DNA of 64,000 nucleotides from contig NZ_CP109583.1 in NCBI RefSeq assembly GCF_036250755.1, positions 4,340,001 to 4,404,000 on the forward strand, written 5' to 3'. Shown one piece after another: positions 23,831 to 33,559 of this stretch. Position numbers and translations under genes: made by a program. How positions within the stretch are numbered: position 1 is the stretch's first letter; each line of letters starts with the position of its first letter. The notes beneath the pieces were generated by a model. It was not told the origin of the DNA. It saw only the letters and a list, made by a program, of their open reading frames with translations, and ran no database searches. This stretch comes from Streptomyces uncialis (GTDB taxonomy: Bacteria; Actinomycetota; Actinomycetes; Streptomycetales; Streptomycetaceae).

Positions 23831-24903
23831 ACCAGTCAGCCACCACCACCCAGCGGCCCGAGCAGCCCGAGTCCCGTATCCGGGGCGCGAGCCTGCCCCG
23901 CTGGACGCCGTGGGCGGTCGCCGGGGCGTCCGTCGCCCTCTCCGTCACCGCCGGTCTCCTCTTCGACCTGCACAGCCGGGTGCAGTGGGGCCTGATCGCC
24001 GCGCTGCTCTTCGTCGCGCTCACCTACGCCGTCGCCGCGCGGGTCGAGGGGCGCCGCCAGGCCAAGGACCGGGTCGCCACGAGTGTCGTCTGGGTCGCCT
24101 TCGTCCTCGCGGTCATCCCGCTGGCATCCCTCATCTGGGAGACCGTCAAGCGCGGGGTGACCGTCCTCGACGGGTACTTCCTCAGCCACTCGATGGGCGT
24201 CGTCGCGGACACCGAGACCGGCGGCGGTATCTACCACGCGCTGATCGGCACACTGGAGCAGGTCGGCATCGCGACCCTGGTGTCGGTGCCGATCGGTGTC
24301 CTCACCGCGATCTACCTCGTCGAGTACGGCCGCGGGAAGCTCGCGGCGGCCGTCACCTTCTTCGTCGACGTGATGACGGGCATCCCGTCGATCGTCGCGG
24401 GTCTGTTCGTCCTCAGCTTCTGGATCCTGATCCTGGACCTCGGGCCGTCCGGCTTCGCCGGTTCGCTGGCCCTGGCCATCCTGATGATGCCGGTCGTGGT
24501 CCGCTCCACGGAGGAGATGCTCAAGCTCGTCCCGAACGAGCTGCGCGAGGCGTCCCTCGCGCTGGGCATCCCCAAGTGGCGGACCATCCTCAAGGTGGTG
24601 CTCCCGACCTCCATCGGCGGCATCACCACGGGTGTGATGCTCGCGGTCGCGCGCATCACCGGTGAGACGGCGCCCGTGCTCCTGCTGGTCTGGGGCACCA
24701 ACTTCATCAACAACAACCCCTTCGACGGCGCCCAGGCGTCGCTGCCGCTGTACATCTACCAGCAGTACGCGAACAGCGCGGGTTCCGGCGCGGCGTACGA
24801 CCGTGCCTGGGCCGCGGCGCTCACCCTGATCGCCTTCGTCATGATCCTGAACCTGGTGGCACGCGGTATCGCCCGCTGGAAGGCCCCGAAGACCGGTCGC
24901 TGA
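23827..24903 (+). CDS. pstA: phosphate ABC transporter permease PstA
   Basis: A 358-residue membrane protein that starts in a 4-bp overlap with pstC. Two early helices ('[19 protein letters not shown]', '[18 protein letters not shown]') precede the conserved permease core, whose EAA loop reads '[20 protein letters not shown]'. '[17 protein letters not shown]' is the typical PstA helix. It forms the transmembrane channel with PstC. Confidence 0.95.
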   Translation: MNQSATTTQRPEQPESRIRGASLPRWTPWAVAGASVALSVTAGLLFDLHSRVQWGLIAALLFVALTYAVAARVEGRRQAKDRVATSVVWVAFVLAVIPLASLIWETVKRGVTVLDGYFLSHSMGVVADTETGGGIYHALIGTLEQVGIATLVSVPIGVLTAIYLVEYGRGKLAAAVTFFVDVMTGIPSIVAGLFVLSFWILILDLGPSGFAGSLALAILMMPVVVRSTEEMLKLVPNELREASLALGIPKWRTILKVVLPTSIGGITTGVMLAVARITGETAPVLLLVWGTNFINNNPFDGAQASLPLYIYQQYANSAGSGAAYDRAWAAALTLIAFVMILNLVARGIARWKAPKTGR

Positions 24904-24932
24904 CCGCGGCCCTCCCGAAAGAAGTGAAACCC

Positions 24933-25709
24933 ATGGCCAAGCGAATCGACATCAGCGGTCTCACCGCGTACTACGGCTCCCACAAGGCGATCGAGGACAT
25001 CTCGATGTCCGTCGAGCCCCGGTCCGTCACCGCGTTCATCGGCCCCTCCGGCTGCGGCAAGTCCACGTTCCTGCGGACGCTGAACCGGATGCACGAGGTC
25101 ACGCCCGGCGGACGGGTCGAGGGCAAGGTGCTCCTCGACAACGAGGACCTGTACGGGGCGCAGGTCGACCCCGTCGCGGTGCGGCGGACGGTCGGGATGG
25201 TGTTCCAGCGGCCGAACCCGTTCCCGACGATGTCGATCTTCGACAATGTCGCGGCCGGGCTGAAGCTCAACGGCTCGTACAAGAAGTCCGAGCTGGCCGA
25301 CGTGGTCGAGAAGTCGCTGAAGGGCGCGAATCTCTGGAACGAGGTCAAGGACCGGCTGAACAAGCCCGGTTCCGGGCTGTCCGGCGGGCAGCAGCAGCGG
25401 CTGTGCATCGCGCGGGCGATCGCCGTGGAGCCGGACGTCCTGCTGATGGACGAGCCGTGCTCGGCGCTGGACCCGATCTCCACGCTGGCGATCGAGGACC
25501 TGATCGGGGAGCTGAAGGAGCGCTTCACGATCGTCATCGTCACGCACAACATGCAGCAGGCGGCGCGGGTGTCCGACCGGACCGCGTTCTTCAACCTCGC
25601 GGCGGTGGGGCAGCCCGGGCGGCTCGTGGAGATCGACGAGACGGAGCGGATCTTCTCGAACCCGTCCGTGCAGGCCACGGAGGACTACATCTCCGGCCGC
25701 TTCGGCTGA
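24933..25709 (+). CDS. pstB: phosphate ABC transporter ATP-binding protein PstB
   Basis: A 258-residue ATPase with Walker A 'GPSGCGKST', Q-loop 'VFQRPNPFP' (the PstB-specific form), ABC signature 'LSGGQQQR', Walker B '[12 protein letters not shown]' and H-loop '[13 protein letters not shown]'. ATG 24933 is preceded by AAAGAAG; a GTG nine bases upstream is the alternative. It powers PstCA at the inner face of the membrane and in many bacteria also signals to PhoR. No phoU follows here. The operon ends at a terminator after 25940. Confidence 0.96.
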   Translation: MAKRIDISGLTAYYGSHKAIEDISMSVEPRSVTAFIGPSGCGKSTFLRTLNRMHEVTPGGRVEGKVLLDNEDLYGAQVDPVAVRRTVGMVFQRPNPFPTMSIFDNVAAGLKLNGSYKKSELADVVEKSLKGANLWNEVKDRLNKPGSGLSGGQQQRLCIARAIAVEPDVLLMDEPCSALDPISTLAIEDLIGELKERFTIVIVTHNMQQAARVSDRTAFFNLAAVGQPGRLVEIDETERIFSNPSVQATEDYISGRFG

Positions 25710-25939
25710 CCGGTCGGGCCCTGGTCCGGGCTGTTGCTCGTCCGGTTCGGCCTCGGCCGTCCGGTGCGGCCTGGGTCGTCCGGCGCGTCCGGGGGTTTGG
25801 GCCGTCCGATGGGCCCTTGGCCGTCGGGCCCTGTCCGGGCTTCGGCCGTCCGGTGGGCCCCTAGTCGTCCGGTGTGGCTTTGGCCGTCCGGTGTTCCGGT
25901 CTCCTCGCGGTGCTGCATGGCGGTGCCACCGCGAGGTGT

Positions 25940-25973
25940 GGGACCCGCCCCTGAACTCCCTGGGGCGGGTCCC
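25940..25973 (+). terminator. terminator of the pst operon
   Basis: A perfect 12-bp stem, GGGACCCGCCCC (25940-25951) with its complement (25962-25973), has a 10-base loop and is followed by TTCTTCG. The 230 bp between pstB and this hairpin consist of a degenerate tandem array of GGCCGTCCGGTG-like words. Confidence 0.75.
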
Positions 25974-27239
25974 TTCTTCGTTACGGGTCGCCTTCGCTTG
26001 GGCTTCTGGGTCTGTCCGGGTGGGCGTACTTCGTTCCTGTGCCGTCGCTCGGTGGGTTTGCGCAGTTCCCCGCGGGTCGCCTTCGCTTGCGCTTCCTAGG
26101 TCTGTCCGGGTGGACGTACTCCGTTCCTGTGCCGTCGCTCGGTGGTTTCGCGCAGTTCCCCGCGCCCCTTTGGGGCGCCATCTGCTTGTTCTTCGGGGCG
26201 GGGCCGGTCGGGATTCTCCGTCCTCGCTCCAACGCGCTCGGTCGGACGTCCCCCTGGTCCTGCTGAAGAGCATCGGAGTCTGCGGGCAGAGATTCCCGCC
26301 CACCCCCTCACGTGAGTCCTGCGACTGCGCGGGGAGGGCGGTTTTCACCCGGACCTCCGGGCCGGCGGAGGTCGTGAACATGCCACAAACAGCGGCAATC
26401 CGGCCATGGCGCGGCCGGGTCCTGGCTGGGCCGTTCATGCGTGTGGAAGGCCGCCGCACACGGGGTGTGACGGTGACAGGGGTCCGCGCCCTGTCCGGCG
26501 TCGTCACGCGGGGAACACGCGCCGGTCTCCCGTGGCAGCGCGGATCGCGGACGGCCGTCCGCTCGTCGGCGCCCGTCGGGGCGGGGCGGCCATGAGCCGG
26601 GCGTCGGCACCTTCCCCGCCATACGGATGCCGCGGAGTCGTCACGCGCGGATGTCCGGTGGGGACCGGCTCATGACGACGGGCTCGGATGCCCCTTGATG
26701 ATCCGGGCCGCGATCCGGGTGTGGCCCCTGGCCGCCACCCGGTGGGACGGCCGTACGTGATCCCGGGCCCGCCACCCGGCGGAATTGCACTCGAAGAACA
26801 TATGTGTTCCGAGGCTGTTCAAATCGCGAACCCAACCGGATAAACCATCGGGATGTGCGGTGTCGACCGACTGTTCAGGGGCCAGGACTCGGTCTCACCT
26901 CGGCAACTCCGATGCATTCACGGAGTAATGGGTGGGGTGGAGCACAACCAGCCTCAAGCGGGTGCACCGTTGGGCCTGAAATCATCCCTGGAGGGGTTCC
27001 GGCATGCTCTGGACAAGCCTGCGGGCGATGGGTAAGTTCACGCCTCGTCATCATTCGACCGGCTCCATCAAGAGCCATTCCGTGAAAGAACGTGAACGAA
27101 GGCGGCGCCACGACGGGCAGCAGCCCTGCCGGGACGCGTACGGCGATATGGCCGACTCGCGGACGACGGTGGAGGAATGCGCAGCAATGGCGCGTGCCGT
27201 CATGTATTCGCACGGGAACCCCCGTCGTCAAGGAGTGGG
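25974..27239. other. repeat-rich non-coding region
   Basis: No gene is supported in these 1.27 kb. The first 340 bp are interspersed-repeat DNA (see 26073-26312). The rest is ordinary GC-rich sequence turning AT-richer towards 26780-27090, with a GAACATATGTGTTC near-palindrome at about 26796. It presumably contains the promoter of the exported-protein gene at 27240. Confidence 0.5.
26073..26312. repeat. ~240-bp interspersed repeat, copy A
   Basis: The segment from CGGGTCGCCTTCGCTTGCGC to the CCCGCCCACCCCCTC end is repeated with high similarity and in the same orientation at 29002-29241. Both contain the recurrent word GCGCAGTTCCCCGCGCCCCT. A truncated third unit precedes it at 25985-26072. 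The two full copies bracket the exported-protein/lipoprotein gene pair. Confidence 0.8.
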
Positions 27240-27779
27240 ATGAAAATGCTGAACAAGCGTGCCCAATTCGCCCTGGCTGCCGCCGCCGGAACCATTGTCG
27301 CCGTGCTGGGCCCCGCGCAGTCGGCCAGTGCCGCCATACCTACGCAGAACGCCGACAGCAACTGCGACTACAGAAGCTGCCCGGTCGGTCACGCCGGCCA
27401 GTTCCACCTCCACTACAACTCGAAGGAAAACGACGGCTACTACTCCGGCACCGCCAGCTTCTACGGCAATGTGACCAACTACGCCGGAGAGACCTACGGA
27501 CACAACGGCGGCGCCAACCCCGTCCACTACAAGTTCGTCTTCGGGAAGAACTCGGCGGGGCTGAACGGGCCCGGCACCGGGCAGGCGGTCAAGAACAACG
27601 CCGCGTCGGCCGAGAACTGCTCGCCGTGGGACTCCTACCGCGTCTACTTCAACTCGGGCTACCAGGGTTCGTCGCAGTACTTCGGCCACACCAACGGAAG
27701 CCAGCTGTGCGCGGGCGGCGTGCACATGAACCTCAACGCCACCCTGAAGAACAACAATGCGTCGCAGCACTTCGCCTGA
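27240..27779 (+). CDS. secreted protein of unknown function
   Basis: A 179-residue protein at ATG 27240 behind AAGGAG. A Sec signal peptide (basic 'MKMLNKR', hydrophobic 'AQFALAAAAGTIVAVL', then 'SASA' before AIPTQ) predicts a mature protein of about 146 residues. The mature part is rich in Asn, Gly, Tyr and Ser. It has four cysteines (in 'SNCDYRSCPVG', 'SAENCSPW' and 'SQLCAGGV'), probably forming two disulfides, and aromatic motifs such as 'FHLHYNSKENDGYYSG'. This suggests a small beta-rich extracellular protein. No family was recognised. Its end overlaps the start of the lipoprotein gene, so the two are co-expressed. Confidence 0.8.
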   Translation: MKMLNKRAQFALAAAAGTIVAVLGPAQSASAAIPTQNADSNCDYRSCPVGHAGQFHLHYNSKENDGYYSGTASFYGNVTNYAGETYGHNGGANPVHYKFVFGKNSAGLNGPGTGQAVKNNAASAENCSPWDSYRVYFNSGYQGSSQYFGHTNGSQLCAGGVHMNLNATLKNNNASQHFA

Positions 27780-28719
27780 GCGACGCGTCGCCCTGCTCGC
27801 CATGACCGTGCTCGCCGGCACGGTCATGGCGGGCTGTGGCCCGGGGGAGCGGCCGGCCGAGCACTCGGGGTCGAAGGCCGCACGGACCTTTGATGACGTC
27901 GACCGCTCGCAGTGGCCCGATGCCACGCCCCGACGGGGGCTCGCCAAAGGACTCAAACTGCCGCTGGAGCGGTACATGCAGTCCTATGAGCAGCGCGTGG
28001 CCATCGACCAGGCGGTGCGTGACCAGCAGACCGCGTGCATGGCGGGATTCGGATTCGAATTCCGTCCGCCGCCGGCCGGTACCACGCCGCCACCCAACCC
28101 CAACGACGCGAATATGGAGCGACGTTACGGCATCACCGACCGGGTCGTCGCCGAGCGGCATGGATACGGGCTCGCCAAGGAAGAACCGCCCGCCGGTTCC
28201 TCGTCCCCGAAGCTGGGCGAAGCCGCCACCATGGTGCTGTCCGGAACGGTCGACAAGGGTGACACCAAGTCTTCCGCGCCGATCTCCTACAAGGGCAAGG
28301 AGATCCCTCAGGGCGGCTGCTCCGGATGGGCTCCGAGGAAGGTAGGGGCCGCGGGTCTCGATTTCTCACTGGTCAGCCGGCTGAACTACGAAAGCCTCAC
28401 CCGGTCGCAGGAGACGCCGAAGGTGCGTGCCGCGCTGAAATCGTGGTCCCGCTGTATGAAGGAAAAGGGATACGAGGTGGCAATTCCCTTCGATGCCATC
28501 CACCTCACCACTGGCAAAGGGAACGGGAGCGAGAAGGCCGTGGCCATCGCGCTCGCCGACATCGACTGCAAGAAGTCGACCGATCTCGTGTCGATCTGGT
28601 ACCGGGTCGACTCCGGTATCCAGCGTGAGCAGATCAAGCAGCATCGAACCGGCCTGGAGGCGAGCAGCAAGCAGAACGAGGCCGCCGTCCGGACCGCGGA
28701 GCGGTTGCTGCGAGGCTGA
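27757..28719 (+). CDS. lipoprotein of unknown function
   Basis: A 320-residue protein starting at ATG 27757 inside the last codons of the secreted-protein gene (23-bp overlap, different frame). The signal 'RRVALLAMTVLAGTVMAGCG' contains a lipobox, so a membrane-anchored extracellular lipoprotein is predicted. The mature protein is charged and helical, with three further cysteine-containing segments ('QQTACMAGFGF', 'SWSRCMKEKGYEV', 'ALADIDCKKS'). The pattern 'WSRCMKEKGY' and 'CMAGFGF' resembles paired repeats seen in several actinobacterial lipoproteins of unknown function. It probably works with the upstream secreted protein. Confidence 0.78.
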   Translation: MRRSTSPERRVALLAMTVLAGTVMAGCGPGERPAEHSGSKAARTFDDVDRSQWPDATPRRGLAKGLKLPLERYMQSYEQRVAIDQAVRDQQTACMAGFGFEFRPPPAGTTPPPNPNDANMERRYGITDRVVAERHGYGLAKEEPPAGSSSPKLGEAATMVLSGTVDKGDTKSSAPISYKGKEIPQGGCSGWAPRKVGAAGLDFSLVSRLNYESLTRSQETPKVRAALKSWSRCMKEKGYEVAIPFDAIHLTTGKGNGSEKAVAIALADIDCKKSTDLVSIWYRVDSGIQREQIKQHRTGLEASSKQNEAAVRTAERLLRG

Positions 28720-29557
28720 CCCCCCGCCGCGAGAGAACGTCCTGCCATGCCCTGTCCCTCCGGCTCACCGGATGGGGTGAGTGCTGCCGGGCACCGACTC
28801 CCTTACGGTTCCGTGGCCCGGCGGCCTGGACCGCGCCCGCGCGCCCCCGCCGCCGGAGGGCCGCGCCGGACTGCCCCATGGCCACACATGCCGATCGTGA
28901 CCGCTCTCCCGGGTGAGGACCGCCTTCGCTCGCGCCTCTGGGCGCTGCCTCCTGTTGTTGTCCGCCGGGCGGCCCGGTTCTCGTCGGCGCGCGGTTCCCT
29001 GCGGGTCGCCTTCGCTTGCGCCTCCGAGGTCTGTCCGGCGGGACGTACTTCGTTCCTGTGCCGTCGTTCGGTGGTTTCGCGCAGTTCCCCGCGCCCCTTT
29101 GGGGCGCATCCGGCCGGTTCTTCGGGTCGGGGCCGGTCGGGATTCTCCGTCCTCGCTCCAACGCGCTCGGGAAGACGTCCAGTGGCCGCGCTGGTGGCGT
29201 CGGAGTCTGCGGGCAGAGATTCCCGCCCACCCCCTCCCGCAGCAGGGCGACTGCGCGAGGAGAGGAGTGCCCCTTCAGGGGCGCGGGGAACTGCGCAAAA
29301 GACGAGAACCGGCCCGCACCCGAAGAGCGACCGCAAGGGGCAGCACCTCAGGGGCGCGGGGAACTGCGCACCCACGGACGACCTGTGCAAGGACAAGTAC
29401 GCCCAGCCGGAGAGACCTCGAAAGCGCAAGCGAAGGCGACCTGCAGGGAATGCGCACCCCACGAACCACCTGTGCGGGGACACGTACGTACAGGAGTGGA
29501 ACCCCGGAAGTGCCAGCCTGGTGGACGCCTCGCCGTCGGGGGCCTACCGTTCGGCGC
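28720..29557. other. repeat-rich non-coding region
   Basis: This holds copy B of the ~240-bp repeat and, from about 29275 to 29460, inverted short copies of the same family (GGGGCGCGGGGAACTGCGC appears at about 29280 and 29352 in the opposite sense to copy B). No reading frame with a ribosome-binding site is supported. Confidence 0.6.
29002..29241. repeat. ~240-bp interspersed repeat, copy B
   Basis: Direct-orientation counterpart of 26073-26312. Identical blocks include TTCCTGTGCCGTCG, GGTTTCGCGCAGTTCCCCGC, GCCGGTCGGGATTCTCCGTC and GAGTCTGCGGGCAGAGATTC. The spacing of these blocks is preserved, so the whole unit was duplicated. Confidence 0.8.
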
Positions 29558-29947
29558 ATGGTGGAACGACGTGCGATTCCCGGCGGTTCGGTGTTCGAGG
29601 AACGGATCGGATACGCCCGTGCCGTGGTCGACGGCGACCGGGTGCATGTGTCCGGGACGACCGGGTTCGACTACACGACGATGACCATCGCGGACGGTGT
29701 CGTGGAGCAGGCCGAGCAGTGCCTGCGCAACATCGAGGCGGCGCTGACCGAGGCGGGGTGCACGTTCGCCGATGTGGTGCGGGTGCGGTATCTGCTCCCC
29801 GAGCGGGAGGACTTCGAGCCCTGCTGGCCGGTGCTGCGCCGCTGCTTCGGTGAGGTGCGGCCGGCCGCCACGATGATGGTGTGCGGGCTGGCGGACCCCC
29901 GGATGCGGATCGAGATCGAGGTGGACGCGCGACGGGTCACCGCGTAG
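29558..29947 (+). CDS. RidA/YjgF/YER057c family protein
   Basis: A 129-residue trimeric-type Rid domain. The conserved core includes 'RVHVSGTTGFDYTT', 'QAEQCLRNIEAALTEAGCTF' and 'VVRVRYLLPEREDFE', ending 'RIEIEVDARRV'. The arginine needed for enamine/imine deamination in RidA proper (in an R-x-C/S motif near the end) is not evident; the region reads 'ADPRMRIEIEV'. This may therefore be one of the Rid subfamilies with another substrate. ATG 29558 is chosen from the usual family length. It is encoded alone. Confidence 0.88.
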   Translation: MVERRAIPGGSVFEERIGYARAVVDGDRVHVSGTTGFDYTTMTIADGVVEQAEQCLRNIEAALTEAGCTFADVVRVRYLLPEREDFEPCWPVLRRCFGEVRPAATMMVCGLADPRMRIEIEVDARRVTA

Positions 29948-30071
29948 CCCGGATCGGTACGTCGGTACGTGCCCGGTACGTCGGTACGTCGTACGTGTCG
30001 GTACGTGGGTGGGGGCGGCTACCGCGCTGCCGGGGCCGTGACGCGTGAGCCCCCTGGACCCGTCCGGTGCG

Positions 30072-30683
30072 TCAGGGCTGGGTGTCGGTGTCCCCGGGGG
30101 CGGGGCCGTCGGCCGTGGGCTGCTCGCCGGACGGGGCGGACGTGGGCCGGGCGTCGGACGTGAGGTGGGCGTCGCCGGACGGGGTGCTCGCGGACGGGGT
30201 GTTCGCGGAGGTCAGGTGGGCGAAGGCGTCCAGGTTGCGGGTGGACTCGCCACGGGAGACGCGCCACGCGTACTCGCGGCGGATCGACGTCGCGAAGCCC
30301 AGTTCGAGCAGGGTGTTGAACGCGCCGTCGGCCGCTTCGAGGACCGAGCCGAGGACGCGGTCGATCTCGTCGGGGGTGACCGCCTGGAGCGGGAACCTGC
30401 CGGTCAGGTAGATGTCGCCGAGGGGGTCGACGGCGTAGCCGACGCCGTAGAGCTTGAGGTTGCGTTCCAGCAGCCAGCGGTGGACGCCCTCCGCGTTCTC
30501 GTCGGGGTGCCGGATCACGAACGCGTTCAGGGACAGCGTGTGCTTGCCGACGATCAGGGACACCGTCGTGGTGAGTTTGCGGGTGCCCGGGAGCTTCGCC
30601 ACGTAGGTGCCAGGGCCGGGGTTCTCCCACTCGATCCCGGCCTCGGTCAGCACCCGCTCGATGATCGTCGCCGCGTCAGCCAT
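30072..30683 (-). CDS. YbjN domain protein
   Basis: The 203-residue protein has an N-terminal YbjN fold resembling type III secretion chaperones ('YVAKLPGTRKLTTTVSLIV', 'LSLNAFVIRHPDENAEGVHR', 'LYGVGYAVDPLGDIYLTGR'). A disordered Ser/Thr/Pro-rich C-terminal tail of about 50 residues contains repeated 'SGDAHLTS/SANTPSAST' words. Proteins of this group are conserved beside mshA in Streptomyces. The function is unknown, and YbjN has been linked to stress responses in enterobacteria. It is co-oriented with mshA and upstream of it. Confidence 0.82.
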   Translation of the reverse strand: MADAATIIERVLTEAGIEWENPGPGTYVAKLPGTRKLTTTVSLIVGKHTLSLNAFVIRHPDENAEGVHRWLLERNLKLYGVGYAVDPLGDIYLTGRFPLQAVTPDEIDRVLGSVLEAADGAFNTLLELGFATSIRREYAWRVSRGESTRNLDAFAHLTSANTPSASTPSGDAHLTSDARPTSAPSGEQPTADGPAPGDTDTQP

Positions 30684-30739
30684 ACGGGGAGCCTACGGGA
30701 GACCTGTGACACCGCCGGGGTGACGCGTCTGTGGTGATC

Positions 30740-30767
30740 GACACGGGCACGCGCGCGTGCCCGTGTC
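30740..30767. terminator. compact hairpin at the mshA 3' end
   Basis: GACACGGGCACGC (30740-30752) and its exact complement (30755-30767) flank a 2-base loop. The stop of mshA at 30769 sits just beside it on the minus strand, and the same hairpin lies upstream of the YbjN gene. It is read as the end of the mshA transcript, although the minus strand lacks a T-run. Confidence 0.5.
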
Positions 30768-30768
30768 C

Positions 30769-32115
30769 TCAGGTGTGCCGGGCGCGGGCCTTGCGGCGGA
30801 ACTCGTGCATGGCGTCCGCGTAGACGTCCGACGTGGTGGAGGCCGCGCGGTCCCAGCCGAAGGACTCGGCGTGCAGGGCCGCCTCCGCGCCCATCCGGAA
30901 GGACATCGCGGGGTCGTCGGCGAACGCGCCCAGCACGCGCGCGTAGGCGATCGGGTCGTGACCGGGGATCAGGAAGCCGGTGTGCCCGTCGCGCACCGCG
31001 ACGGGCAGTCCGCCGACCGCCGCCGCGAGGACGGGGGTACCGGTGGCCTGGGCCTCGATCGCGCAGAGTCCGAACGACTCGTTGTACGAGGGCATCACGA
31101 GGACCGAGGCGGCCCGGAACCAGTCGGCGAGCTCGTCCTGGCCGACCGGCGGCCGGAACCGTACGACATCGGCGATCCCCAGCCGTGCCGCGAGCTTCTG
31201 GAGCCCTTCCGGGCGGGCCAGGCCGCTGCCGCTGGGGCCGCCGACGACGGGGACGACCAGCCGGTGGCGCAGTCCGGGACGTTCCGCCAGCAGGACGGCG
31301 ACCGCCCGCAGCAGGATGTCCGGCGCCTTCAGGGGCTGGATGCGGCCGGCGAAGAGGGGCACCAGGGCGTTCGGGGGGAGTCCGAGGCGGGCGCGGGCGG
31401 CGAGGCGGCCGTCGGCGGGCCGGAAGCGGTCCAGATTGACGCCGGGGTGGACCACCGCGGTCTTGCCGGGTTCGGCGTCGTAGTGCCGGACCAGTTCGTC
31501 GGCCTCCTCGGAGGTGTTCGCGATGAGCCGGTCGGCGGCGCGGACGATCTGGGTCTCGCCGATGACCCGGGCGGCGGGTTCGGGGGTGTCACCGTCGGCG
31601 AGCGCGGCGTTCTTGACCTTCGCCATGGTGTGCATCGCGTGCACCAGGGGGACGCCCCAGCGTTCGGCGGCGAGCCAGCCGACGTGCCCGGACAGCCAGT
31701 AGTGCGAGTGGACCAGGTCGTAGTGGCCGGGCCGGTGGCGGGCCCACGCCTGCATGGTGCCGTGGGTGAAGGCGCAGAGCTGCGCGGGCAGGTCCTCCTT
31801 GGCGAGGCCCTCGTAGGGACCGGCGTCGACATGCCGGACGAGGACGCCCGGGGCCAGCTCCACGGTCGGCGGCAGCCCGCCGGTGGTGGCCCGGGTGAAT
31901 ATCTCCACCTCGATGCCCTGCGCGGCCAGCCGCCGGGCGAGCTCGACGATGTAGACGTTCATCCCGCCCGCGTCGCCCGTGCCTGGCTGGTGCAGCGGCG
32001 ACGTGTGCACGCTCAGCATCGCCACCCGGCGGGGTCTGCGGTGGGCGCCCGGCAACCGCAGTCGGGGCGGGGAGACGGCGGAACGTCGTCCGAGCCTGCT
32101 GACGTACTGGCTCAC
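30769..32115 (-). CDS. mshA: D-inositol-3-phosphate glycosyltransferase (mycothiol biosynthesis)
   Basis: The 448-residue GT4-family enzyme starts at GTG 32115 ('[11 protein letters not shown]') behind GAGGAGG. MshA transfers GlcNAc from UDP-GlcNAc to inositol-3-phosphate, the first step of mycothiol synthesis. Family hallmarks are '[20 protein letters not shown]', '[18 protein letters not shown]', the '[11 protein letters not shown]' segment, and the C-terminal nucleotide-sugar motif in '[20 protein letters not shown]' (E-x7-E). Mycothiol is the main actinobacterial thiol, so this supports the taxonomic call. It is divergent from a methyltransferase-like gene. Confidence 0.95.
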   Translation of the reverse strand: MSQYVSRLGRRSAVSPPRLRLPGAHRRPRRVAMLSVHTSPLHQPGTGDAGGMNVYIVELARRLAAQGIEVEIFTRATTGGLPPTVELAPGVLVRHVDAGPYEGLAKEDLPAQLCAFTHGTMQAWARHRPGHYDLVHSHYWLSGHVGWLAAERWGVPLVHAMHTMAKVKNAALADGDTPEPAARVIGETQIVRAADRLIANTSEEADELVRHYDAEPGKTAVVHPGVNLDRFRPADGRLAARARLGLPPNALVPLFAGRIQPLKAPDILLRAVAVLLAERPGLRHRLVVPVVGGPSGSGLARPEGLQKLAARLGIADVVRFRPPVGQDELADWFRAASVLVMPSYNESFGLCAIEAQATGTPVLAAAVGGLPVAVRDGHTGFLIPGHDPIAYARVLGAFADDPAMSFRMGAEAALHAESFGWDRAASTTSDVYADAMHEFRRKARARHT

Positions 32116-32380
32116 GAAGCGGTCCTCCTCGCGGCTGCTTCCGGTCGTCTGCCGTGCTGTGGTGCTGATCACCGAGCTCGTGCGCGACCGCGTGCGGTGC
32201 CCGTCGGAGGGCGCGGCCCACCCTCCGAAGCGCTCCAACACCGGAAGTCATCGCTCCATTTCCATTTTGCCCAACTATTACGTTGCCTTCCTCAACCTCG
32301 CAGCTCACAGCCCTGGAGGCCCGGCCCGGGCCGCCCGGCCGGAGGGTCCGCGAGCCGCCCCGCCTGGATACCCTCTGGAC

Positions 32381-33166
32381 ATGCCCTCCCGCCCCGTGGG
32401 GACGGTGACCCGTGGGACCACCAACCCGAACCGGCTGCGCCGGATGGACCGCTGGATCGCCGCCGCCCATGCCCCCGCCCTGCGCCGCGCCGCCGAACCC
32501 GTCGCCGTCGACCTCGGATACGGCGCCGCTCCCTGGACCGCGGTGGAACTGCTGGGGCGGCTGCGGACCGTCGCGCCACGCGCGCGCGTGGTGGGTGTCG
32601 AGATCGACCCCGCGCGCGTGGCCGCCGCCGAGCCGTACGCGCGCGAGGGCCTCACGTTCCGGCACGGCGGCTTCGAGGTGCCCTTGCCGGGCCGCCCGCT
32701 GCTGATCCGCGCGGCGAACGTGCTGCGCCAGTACGACGAGTCCGAGGTGGCGGAGGTCTGGCGGCGGCTGTGCGGGCGGCTCGACCCGGAGGGACTGCTG
32801 GTCGAGGGCACCTGCGACGAGATCGGGCGCCGTCATGTGTGGGTCGCGCTCGGTCCCGAGGGCCCTCGTACGGTGACGTTCGCGACCCGGCTGGCCGCGC
32901 TGGAGCGCCCCTCGGACCTCGCGGAACGGCTGCCCAAGGCGCTGATCCACCGCAATGTGCCGGGCGAACCGGTGCACGCGTTCCTGCGGGACTTCGACCG
33001 CGCGTGGGCCGCCGCGGCCCCGTACGCGTCGTACGGGGCCCGGCAGCGGTGGATGCGGGCGGTACGGGATCTCGCCGCGGGCGGCTGGCCGGTGCTGGAC
33101 GGTCCGGTGCGCTGGCGGCAGGGCGAAGTGACCGTGTCCTGGGGGGCGCTGGCCCCGGTGGGGTGA
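32381..33166 (+). CDS. class I SAM-dependent methyltransferase-like protein
   Basis: The 261-residue protein has a Rossmann start 'AVDLGYGAAPWTAVELLGRL' (glycine-rich SAM loop, unusual GYGAAP) and the acidic residue after strand 2 in 'VVGVEIDPARVAAAEPYA'. 'LLIRAANVLRQYDESEVAEV' occupies the usual motif IV position. It lacks a clear substrate domain. Conserved neighbours of mshA in Streptomyces include such a protein, but the acceptor is unknown. The 265-bp divergent region with mshA contains a conspicuous AT-rich segment (32245-32290) that probably holds both promoters. Confidence 0.75.
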   Translation: MPSRPVGTVTRGTTNPNRLRRMDRWIAAAHAPALRRAAEPVAVDLGYGAAPWTAVELLGRLRTVAPRARVVGVEIDPARVAAAEPYAREGLTFRHGGFEVPLPGRPLLIRAANVLRQYDESEVAEVWRRLCGRLDPEGLLVEGTCDEIGRRHVWVALGPEGPRTVTFATRLAALERPSDLAERLPKALIHRNVPGEPVHAFLRDFDRAWAAAAPYASYGARQRWMRAVRDLAAGGWPVLDGPVRWRQGEVTVSWGALAPVG

Positions 33167-33559
33167 GACGCGCTCGGGGACGGGTGGGGTGCGCGGGATG
33201 GGTGCGGTGGTCGGGGCGGGACGCCGTACGTGGGGCTGCTGGGTGTGGAGGTGGCTTGGGTGGGGTGTGGGGGCGGCGGTCGGCGCTATGCGGGCGTCGG
33301 GCTGTCGGTTCCGGCGGTCGGGCCACATGCGTTCGAACGGATGAATGTCCGTACGGGGGCTTCGAGCGGGGAACGATCTCCGGGAGCCGCTCGTCCATCG
33401 GAGTGAGCGGTGCGGGGTGGCGGAGCGGCGGGGTGCGGGCGAGGGCGGCGGGGCGTGGCGGGGTGCGTCCGGGTCCGGTGTCCTGTGCGGCGGCCGGGTG
33501 TCGTCCCGGGGCCGTCCGTACGGCACTGAAGGCCGAGTGGAGCTGAGGGGGGCACAGCC
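33167..33559. other. intergenic region, no gene supported
   Basis: G-rich non-coding DNA with simple GGTG/GGGTGCGG reiteration upstream of the NlpC/P60 gene. No riboswitch fold could be recognised by eye, although cell-wall hydrolase genes in Streptomyces are sometimes preceded by one. Confidence 0.4.

Noticed and set aside
24756..26507. 583-codon minus-strand open frame over pstB and the repeats
   Set aside because: It is a composition artefact spanning a conserved gene on the other strand and repeat DNA; no domain or start signal.
30757..33546. 929-codon open frame on the plus strand across mshA and the methyltransferase-like gene
   Set aside because: Its translation is low-complexity Gly/Arg/Pro with no domain, and it lies opposite or across two well-supported genes.
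33167..33559. c-di-AMP riboswitch upstream of the NlpC/P60 gene
   Set aside because: Such switches precede some Streptomyces cell-wall hydrolases, but the conserved core sequence could not be found here by eye.
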